From the NCBI RefSeq assembly GCF_030325625.1, contig NZ_JACAIS010000003.1, positions 543,261 through 607,260 of the forward strand: a stretch of 64,000 nucleotides of DNA. Direction: 5' to 3'. The DNA comes from Sphingobacterium sp. N143. Lineage in GTDB: Bacteria; Bacteroidota; Bacteroidia; Sphingobacteriales; Sphingobacteriaceae. Each line of letters starts with the position of its first letter. The first letter of the stretch is position 1. Shown here one piece after another: positions 58,875 to 64,000 of the stretch. Below the pieces are notes generated by a model. It searched no databases. It was not told the DNA's origin and saw nothing but the letters and a program-made list of their open reading frames with translations. Both the position numbers and the translations under genes were made by a program.

Positions 58875-59858
58875 ATGAGCGAAAATACATCAGCATTTTA
58901 CGATATTATCATTGTTGGAGGCGGACCAATAGGCTTAGCATGTGCTTTAGAAGCCAAACAGGCAAACTTAAAATACCTTATCCTAGAAAAAGGTTGCCTC
59001 GTAAATTCCCTCTACAACTACCCTCAAAATATGACATTCTTCTCCTCTTCCGAAAGGCTCGAAATTGGGGATATTCCCTTTGTCACCACAAATCCAAAAC
59101 CCAAAAGAATGGAAGCCTTAGAATATTACAGGCGGATACAGCAGAAATTTGAATTGGACACACATCTTTTTGAGGAAGTTCTCGACATCAAAAAAAACGA
59201 CAATAACTTTCTGGTCGAAAGTAATAAAAGGTCTTATACGGCTAAAAAAGTCATTATTGCAACTGGTTTTTATGATATCCCCATGCTACTTGACATACCT
59301 GGTGAGGGGCTCAATAAAGTTAGACATTATTACAACGATCCACACTACTACAGCGGCCAAAAAGTAATTGTGGTCGGCGCAAGCAATTCATCAATAGATG
59401 CAGCATTAGAAACCTTTCGTAAAGGAGCAAAGGTTACTTTAGTGATCCGGGGAAATGAAATCAGCCCAAGGGTAAAATATTGGGTAAAGCCCGATATCGA
59501 AAATAGAATTGCAGCCGGAGAAATTGATGTGCTTTACAACAGTGCATTAACATCGATTACCGAAACGAACGCCACTATTCAAACGCCGACAGGCATCATT
59601 GAGATTGAAAATGATTTTGTACTTGCGCTTACAGGATACCGGCCAAATTTTGCCTTTCTAAGGAAGATAGGAATTGATATACCAAACCAAGCCCCCTGCA
59701 TCCCGCATCACAACGAACAGACTATGGAAACCAATATTGAAGGTCTATATTTAGCAGGTGTAGTCTGCGGAGGATTAAATACCCACCTGTGGTTTATAGA
59801 AAATTCACGGATCCACGCCCAACAGATAATTGGACATATACAATCTACCTGGGATTGA
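58875..59858 (+). CDS. YpdA-like FAD-dependent disulfide reductase
   Basis: A 327-residue flavoprotein. The FAD-binding GGGPIG is at residues 15-20, the second dinucleotide motif is VVGASNSSIDAALE, and the C-terminal GLYLAGVVCGG closes the FAD site. It has YpdA/Bdr features (NYPQNMTFFSSSERLEIGD). YpdA reduces bacillithiol disulfide with NADPH in Firmicutes. In this group the low-molecular-weight thiol is not known from the sequence. It begins 31 bp after the FUSC gene, so cotranscription is likely. Confidence 0.88.
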   Translation: MSENTSAFYDIIIVGGGPIGLACALEAKQANLKYLILEKGCLVNSLYNYPQNMTFFSSSERLEIGDIPFVTTNPKPKRMEALEYYRRIQQKFELDTHLFEEVLDIKKNDNNFLVESNKRSYTAKKVIIATGFYDIPMLLDIPGEGLNKVRHYYNDPHYYSGQKVIVVGASNSSIDAALETFRKGAKVTLVIRGNEISPRVKYWVKPDIENRIAAGEIDVLYNSALTSITETNATIQTPTGIIEIENDFVLALTGYRPNFAFLRKIGIDIPNQAPCIPHHNEQTMETNIEGLYLAGVVCGGLNTHLWFIENSRIHAQQIIGHIQSTWD

Positions 59859-59861
59859 TGA

Positions 59862-60476
59862 TCAATGGCGCTGATACCGCAGGCCATTCAGAAAGATTCG
59901 CATCATTTTCTTCTGTAAACTGAGAATATGATCGAATTCTTCTTTGGTTGGAAATAACATATTTTTCATATCCTTCAATATCCCCATTCGCATGCCAAAT
60001 AATGAATATAAAAGAATACGCGCCGTTTCGTTCAGATCATCGACTTGAATCTCACCAGCTCCTATACCAATCTGTAGAATTTTTTCAATAATTTCAACCT
60101 CCCGAAGATACGACTCCTTGAATACCCGCTCCAGTTCATCCGGAAGTTCTTTTACCATCTTCATGGTGTATTCAAACAGATTGTAGTATTGGTTGATAAT
60201 CTTCACCCGCATATCAATAGAATACATCATGACTTCCTCAAAGTTCCCTCCCTGATCAATCACTTCCTCAATATCTTCGATCATCCTGTCGATCACATAT
60301 TCAAAAACAGCAGAATACAAACTGTTCTTATCCGGGAAATAATAATAAAGCAGTGCTTTTGAAAAATTAAGATCTTTTGCTATCTCGGACATCGTCGTCT
60401 TAGCCATTCCAAAATGTGCAAAGCGCCTTGTTGCAGCCTCCAGAATCTTGATTCTTTTTACATCAGCATTCTTCAT
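59862..60476 (-). CDS. TetR/AcrR-family regulator
   Basis: A 204-residue cytoplasmic repressor. The N-terminal HTH is RIKILEAATRRFAHFGMAKT with TMSEIAKDLNFSKALLYYYF, the classical TetR recognition helix. A helical ligand domain follows (TARILLYSLFGMRMGILKDM). It is convergent with the YpdA-like gene (3 bp apart) and divergent from murB. A 13-bp palindrome upstream is a candidate operator. Target genes are unknown. Confidence 0.9.
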   Translation of the reverse strand: MKNADVKRIKILEAATRRFAHFGMAKTTMSEIAKDLNFSKALLYYYFPDKNSLYSAVFEYVIDRMIEDIEEVIDQGGNFEEVMMYSIDMRVKIINQYYNLFEYTMKMVKELPDELERVFKESYLREVEIIEKILQIGIGAGEIQVDDLNETARILLYSLFGMRMGILKDMKNMLFPTKEEFDHILSLQKKMMRIFLNGLRYQRH

Positions 60477-60500
60477 TAAACTTATATTTTTTATCGTTAA

Positions 60501-60513
60501 ATAAACGGTTTAT
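60501..60513. promoter_or_regulatory. Candidate TetR operator
   Basis: A 13-bp palindrome (ATAAAC G GTTTAT) 25 bp before the TetR start and 68 bp before murB, a typical place for autoregulation. Confidence 0.35.
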
Positions 60514-60580
60514 ACTATCTTTACCGATTATCAAGCTAAAGATAGCTGATTTATTTGAATTTCTGAAAATTAAAGTCAAC

Positions 60581-61597
60581 ATGGAGTTAAACATTCAATC
60601 GAATATATCTTTAAAACCTTTCAACACGTTTGGAATAGAAGAAAAGACAAGTTTTCTCATCGAAGTGAATGACAATGAAACATTGACCCAAATTTTTAAA
60701 AAAGGAATTTTTCAAGAGAATTTTTTCGTTCTTGGCGCTGGGAGCAATGTTCTGTTTACCAAACCTTTTGAAGGCTATATCATTCGCATGAACAGCAAAG
60801 GTATACAGTCAAAAATTGAATCAGATCACGTATATGTGACCGCCAAGGCCGGGGAGATCTGGAATGACTTTGTGTGGCATTGCATAAAAAATAATTATGC
60901 CGGTATAGAAAATATGGCGCTCATACCAGGTACTGTCGGTGCCTCACCTGTGCAGAATATTGGAGCCTATGGCACTGAATTGATGTATGTATTCTACGAA
61001 TGTGAAGCTTTCGACACCCAAACTGGGGAATTCACAACCTTCAAAAAACAAGACTGTGATTTCTCCTATCGGGACAGTATTTTCAAATCCAAATACAAAG
61101 GCCGTTTTATTATTACCCAGGTCACTTACAAGCTCAGCCGTATACCACATATCAATAGTTCTTACGGTGCAATTGAGGCCGAACTTACCAAAGAAAATAT
61201 CAGTCAGCCTACTATCGCCGACATCGCAAATGTAGTATCACGTATCCGTGTAGAAAAACTCCCCGACCCCAGTACTGTTGGCAATGCAGGGAGCTTCTTC
61301 AAAAATCCCATAGTTTCCGAAAAGACCTTTAAAAGGTTACAAGCACAATATCCTACAATACCACATTATCCCATGCCAAAAAATCAAACAAAATTAGCTG
61401 CTGGATGGTTAATAGAACAATGTGGTTGGAAAGGAAAAGAATATGGGCAAGCAGGTGTATGGAAAAATCAGGCACTTGTACTAATAAATAGACAAAACGC
61501 TACAGGACAGGAGATTTACCGCCTTTCCGAACAGATCATCTGCGATGTAAAACAGAAATTTGATATCATACTGGAACGCGAAGTTAATTTATTATAA
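60581..61597 (+). CDS. murB: UDP-N-acetylmuramate dehydrogenase
   Basis: A 338-residue flavoenzyme that reduces UDP-GlcNAc-enolpyruvate to UDP-MurNAc in peptidoglycan synthesis. It shows FVLGAGSNVLF (FAD-binding), GTVGASPVQNIGAYG, and FSYRDSIFK with the catalytic Tyr/Arg. The C-terminal part has NAGSFFKNP with the active Ser and AAGWLIEQCGWKG. This is the type I form. It is the essential copy as far as this window shows. Confidence 0.95.
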   Translation: MELNIQSNISLKPFNTFGIEEKTSFLIEVNDNETLTQIFKKGIFQENFFVLGAGSNVLFTKPFEGYIIRMNSKGIQSKIESDHVYVTAKAGEIWNDFVWHCIKNNYAGIENMALIPGTVGASPVQNIGAYGTELMYVFYECEAFDTQTGEFTTFKKQDCDFSYRDSIFKSKYKGRFIITQVTYKLSRIPHINSSYGAIEAELTKENISQPTIADIANVVSRIRVEKLPDPSTVGNAGSFFKNPIVSEKTFKRLQAQYPTIPHYPMPKNQTKLAAGWLIEQCGWKGKEYGQAGVWKNQALVLINRQNATGQEIYRLSEQIICDVKQKFDIILEREVNLL

Positions 61598-61859
61598 AAA
61601 TATAAACATAGTACCTTTGGCTTTTTTTAGGTTTAATGAAGAACAAATTAGCTTCTATTTCCGCTCTAACATCACTTTAGGCTAATCTTATTTACTCAGG
61701 GTTAAGCTGCGCACTCGATTGCTCTTCTTAAAATAATCTTAAAATTACATTAAGAAATCTAAACCTTTCGATTTTGGCGCATTATTTGCCTCATACTTAA
61801 TGAACCGTATTTTATAAACTTACTGTTTCTCAAAAAGAACAGTTATAATTCATTAAGCT

Positions 61860-62369
61860 ATGACAAAGAATGAATTTGATAACATGGTTATTGAGCAATC
61901 GGACTCATTAAAACTCTACGCCAGAAATTTTACCAACGATTATGAAGATGCGAACGACCTCGTTCAAGACACCATTCTCAAAGCTGTAACCTATTTCAAA
62001 AACTTCAAAGAAGGCACCAATTTAAAAGGATGGCTCTACACCATTATGAAAAATACATTTATAAATAATTATAGACGTATTGTAAAAACAAACTCTTTTA
62101 TTACAAAAGATGAGGATATTTCTAGTTCCAATCTTCTTATTTCAGCCTCCAGCAATCAAGGTGAAAGCAAATTTGTCATGGAAGATATCCATGAAGCACT
62201 TGATAATCTTTCTGAAGAATACTACATTCCCTTTTCTTTATATTTCGAAGGTTTTAAATACCATGAGATCTCTGAACATCTCAATATCCCGATCGGAACG
62301 GTAAAAACAAGAATACATGTTGCTAGAAAGCTCATGAAACGATCGTTATCTGCTTATAAAGTAGCCTAG
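61860..62369 (+). CDS. ECF RNA polymerase sigma factor
   Basis: A 169-residue sigma factor. Region 2 (YEDANDLVQDTILKAVTYF, GTNLKGWLYTIMKNTFINNY) and region 4 (LSEEYYIPFSLYFEGFKYHE and IPIGTVKTRIHVARKLMKRS) are complete. No anti-sigma factor gene is adjacent, and the following gene is a cytochrome b5-like protein 32 bp downstream. Length and motifs resemble widely conserved stand-alone ECF factors of Bacteroidota. The regulated genes are unknown. Confidence 0.9.
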   Translation: MTKNEFDNMVIEQSDSLKLYARNFTNDYEDANDLVQDTILKAVTYFKNFKEGTNLKGWLYTIMKNTFINNYRRIVKTNSFITKDEDISSSNLLISASSNQGESKFVMEDIHEALDNLSEEYYIPFSLYFEGFKYHEISEHLNIPIGTVKTRIHVARKLMKRSLSAYKVA

Positions 62370-62401
62370 TTTTTCCCTATATTCGCCTTCTTGCAATATA
62401 A

Positions 62402-62650
62402 ATGATGAAGGAAGAATTACCGGAATATAGTAAAAGCCAACTGGCATTACGAAATGGTCAAGATAAACCACAGATTTGGATCGCCTACAAGGGCTACATC
62501 TACGATGTTGGAGAAAGCAGGCTTTGGAAAAATGGCATGCATTATGAACACTGGGCTGGACAGGATCTAACTGAGGAGCTATATGATGCTCCTCATTCAG
62601 ATGCTGTATTTTCAAGATTCCAGGTTGTCGGCATATTGAGGAGTCTATAG
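62402..62650 (+). CDS. Cytochrome b5-like heme-binding domain protein
   Basis: An 82-residue small protein whose second half reads KGYIYDVGESRLWKNGMHYE followed by the HWAGQDLTEEL and APHSDAVFSRFQVVGIL segments. This is the pattern of bacterial cytochrome b5-like domains, with two histidines (near residues 50 and 63) as possible heme ligands. No signal or membrane helix is seen. It may be a soluble electron carrier or a heme/steroid-binding protein. It lies 32 bp after the sigma gene and is convergent with the PfkB kinase. Confidence 0.8.
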   Translation: MMKEELPEYSKSQLALRNGQDKPQIWIAYKGYIYDVGESRLWKNGMHYEHWAGQDLTEELYDAPHSDAVFSRFQVVGILRSL

Positions 62651-62659
62651 AAATTCATG

Positions 62660-63574
62660 TTATAGATTAAACTGGGATAAGGCTACAAATGCATTCAATC
62701 GTTTTTGTATATCTTCATCAGTGAGATTGATCAAACGTTCAGTGCCAAATTTTTCCACACAGAACGATGCAAGCGCAGATCCAAAAATCAGTGCATTTTT
62801 CATATTGTTAAAGTTGATACTTTTCACTTTGGCCAAATAACCAATAAAACCGCCAGCAAAAGAATCGCCGGCTCCTGTTGGGTCAAATACATCCGCCAAA
62901 GGCAGAGCAGGGGCAGAAAATATCTGATTCTCTCCGAAAAGGAGTGCACCATGTTCTCCTTTCTTAATGATCAAATATCTTGGTCCCATTTCCAGGATAA
63001 TCTGAGCAGCCTTAACCAATGAATATTCACCCGAAAGCTGTCTAGCCTCAGCGTCATTGATCGTCAGGACATCAACTTTTTGGAGCACTTGCTTCAGGTC
63101 ATCAAGAGCAACATCCATCCAGTAGTTCATTGTGTCCAATACCACTAATTTAGGTTTTTGTTTCAAACGAGACAATGTCGTCAACTGTATTTGTGGGGTC
63201 AGATTCCCCAAAAGAAGGTATTCACAATCTTGATAGCTTGCAGGAATAATAGGATCAAAATTAGCCAGTACATTTAAATCTGTAGCAAGGGTATCCCGGC
63301 TATTCATATCATTATGATATCTTCCCGACCAGAAAAATGTTTGCCCTCCCGGAATGATCTGCACACCGGATACATCGATTCCCTTATTTTTGATGATTTC
63401 CAGGTTATCGTTTCCAAAATCCTCCCCTACGACACTCACTAATTTAATTTGATCACATAAATAGGATGCCGCTAAACCGGCAAAAGTACCGGCACCACCT
63501 AGAATTTTGTCAGTTTTACCGAACGGTGTTTCTATTGCATCAAATGCCACCGTACCAATAATTACTAAACTCAT
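62660..63574 (-). CDS. PfkB-family sugar/nucleoside kinase
   Basis: A 304-residue cytoplasmic kinase. It starts MSLVIIGTVAFDAIETPFGK with the substrate-side GGAGTFAGLAASYL, has ATP-site residues in IIKKGEHGALLF, and the catalytic Asp in DPTGAGDSFAGGFIGY. The substrate could be ribose, a nucleoside such as adenosine, or another sugar. Downstream of the tRNA-Asn array and separated from it by a terminator. Confidence 0.9.
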   Translation of the reverse strand: MSLVIIGTVAFDAIETPFGKTDKILGGAGTFAGLAASYLCDQIKLVSVVGEDFGNDNLEIIKNKGIDVSGVQIIPGGQTFFWSGRYHNDMNSRDTLATDLNVLANFDPIIPASYQDCEYLLLGNLTPQIQLTTLSRLKQKPKLVVLDTMNYWMDVALDDLKQVLQKVDVLTINDAEARQLSGEYSLVKAAQIILEMGPRYLIIKKGEHGALLFGENQIFSAPALPLADVFDPTGAGDSFAGGFIGYLAKVKSINFNNMKNALIFGSALASFCVEKFGTERLINLTDEDIQKRLNAFVALSQFNL

Positions 63575-63602
63575 AGTTTTTTAATAAGTATGGTAAACAA
63601 AA

Positions 63603-63623
63603 AAACCGGCATAAAGCCGGTTT
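63603..63623 (-). terminator. Terminator of the tRNA-Asn array
   Basis: An 8-bp GC stem with arms 63603-63610 and 63616-63623, loop ATAAA, with a run of T on the minus strand, just after the last tRNA. Confidence 0.75.
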
Positions 63624-63631
63624 CAATATTG

Positions 63632-63705
63632 CTCCTGAAGCTGGGCTCGAACCAGCGACCCTCTGATTAACAGTCAGATGCTCTAACCTGCTGAGCTATT
63701 CAGGA
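63632..63705 (-). tRNA. tRNA-Asn (GTT)
   Basis: 74 nt. Acceptor TCCTGAA/TTCAGGA, discriminator G, D-arm, anticodon stem CTGAC/ATCAG region with anticodon GTT, TTCGAGCC loop. One base in the D-loop differs from the next copies (AGCAGG versus AGCCGG). Confidence 0.95.
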
Positions 63706-63745
63706 ATTTTATTTTCTGCGAGAAACTCTTTTCCCGTCGAGTGTA

Positions 63746-63777
63746 CAAAAATAGTACATTTAAATATCATTTGCAAA
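63746..63777 (-). promoter_or_regulatory. Promoter of the first tRNA-Asn
   Basis: TATTTTTG (63746-63753) as -7 box and TTTG (63774-63777) as -33 box on the minus strand with a 20-bp spacer, a near-consensus Bacteroidota promoter. Confidence 0.6.
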
Positions 63778-63800
63778 TAATATAACTATTTGCTGTATTG

Positions 63801-63874
63801 CTCCTGAAGCTGGGCTCGAACCAGCGACCCTCTGATTAACAGTCAGATGCTCTAACCGGCTGAGCTATTCAGGA
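63801..63874 (-). tRNA. tRNA-Asn (GTT)
   Basis: 74 nt, the same sequence as the third copy and differing by one D-loop base from 63632-63705. Anticodon GTT, discriminator G. Confidence 0.95.
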
Positions 63875-63927
63875 ATAATAAAAAATTGAATATTTTAAAA
63901 ACTCCGGTTATGTAAGTTATTAAATTG

Positions 63928-64000
63928 CTCCTGAAGCTGGGCTCGAACCAGCGACCCTCTGATTAACAGTCAGATGCTCTAACCGGCTGAGCTATTCAGG
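63928..64000 (-). tRNA. tRNA-Asn (GTT), cut by the window edge
   Basis: 73 of 74 nt; only the 5' base lies outside the window. Identical to 63801-63874. Confidence 0.93.

Overview
The window looks like a chromosomal segment of a Sphingobacterium-type member of the Bacteroidota. The evidence is two SusC/SusD outer-membrane pairs, a FecI/FecR-type sigma/anti-sigma pair, fragments of hybrid two-component systems, AraC regulators, and -7 boxes of the TAnnTTTG type in front of several genes. Assignment to a genus is inference from gene content.

Layout. (1) 1-5994: a LOG-family gene cut by the window edge, a DinB/SRPBCC pair, a decayed ATPase remnant, then a block holding a frameshifted AraC regulator, an MFS transporter with an in-frame stop, and an intact amidinotransferase-fold enzyme. 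(2) 5995-6901: decayed DNA with an IS110-like transposase remnant. (3) 6902-23777: a starch/malto-oligosaccharide (sus-like) locus. It holds a FucP-type sugar transporter, a GH97 (SusB-like) enzyme, a LytTR two-component pair, a GH13 (SusA-like) enzyme, SusE-, SusD- and SusC-like proteins, a PQQ-type beta-propeller protein and a membrane regulator resembling SusR. (4) 24251-25603: a compact, GC-rich cassette of three genes arranged like a phage lysis module (holin-like, signal-bearing endolysin-like, lipoprotein with a C-terminal membrane anchor), with no other phage gene in view. An unrecognised gene lies upstream at 25771-26400. (5) 27029-32273: a region of broken genes (S41 protease, propeller sensor, TlpA, TamB and hybrid-sensor ends) around a few intact small genes. 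(6) 32561-42998: an ECF sigma factor, FecR, STN-containing SusC, SusD, TlpA-like and M16 peptidase locus, probably for uptake and processing of a peptide or protein-derived substrate. (7) 43321-49260: small stress or housekeeping genes and two AraC-linked alpha/beta-hydrolase units that share a repeated promoter block. (8) 49470-52062: island-like DNA next to a tRNA-Leu gene, with a decayed lanthipeptide dehydratase and a frameshifted large serine recombinase. (9) 52137-64000: core genes (Ppx/GppA, DUF4142, PEP carboxylase, FUSC, YpdA-like, TetR, MurB, ECF sigma, cytochrome b5-like, PfkB) and an array of three tRNA-Asn genes.

The two SusC/D loci appear to use different control. The sus-like locus carries a SusR-like regulator and a SusC without an STN domain. 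The second has a FecI/FecR pair and an STN-bearing SusC, as expected for trans-envelope signalling. Two of the broken genes (2813-3651, 50464-52148) are interrupted in homopolymer tracts, so sequencing error or phase variation must be considered alongside true decay. The most unusual object is the free-standing lysis-like cassette.
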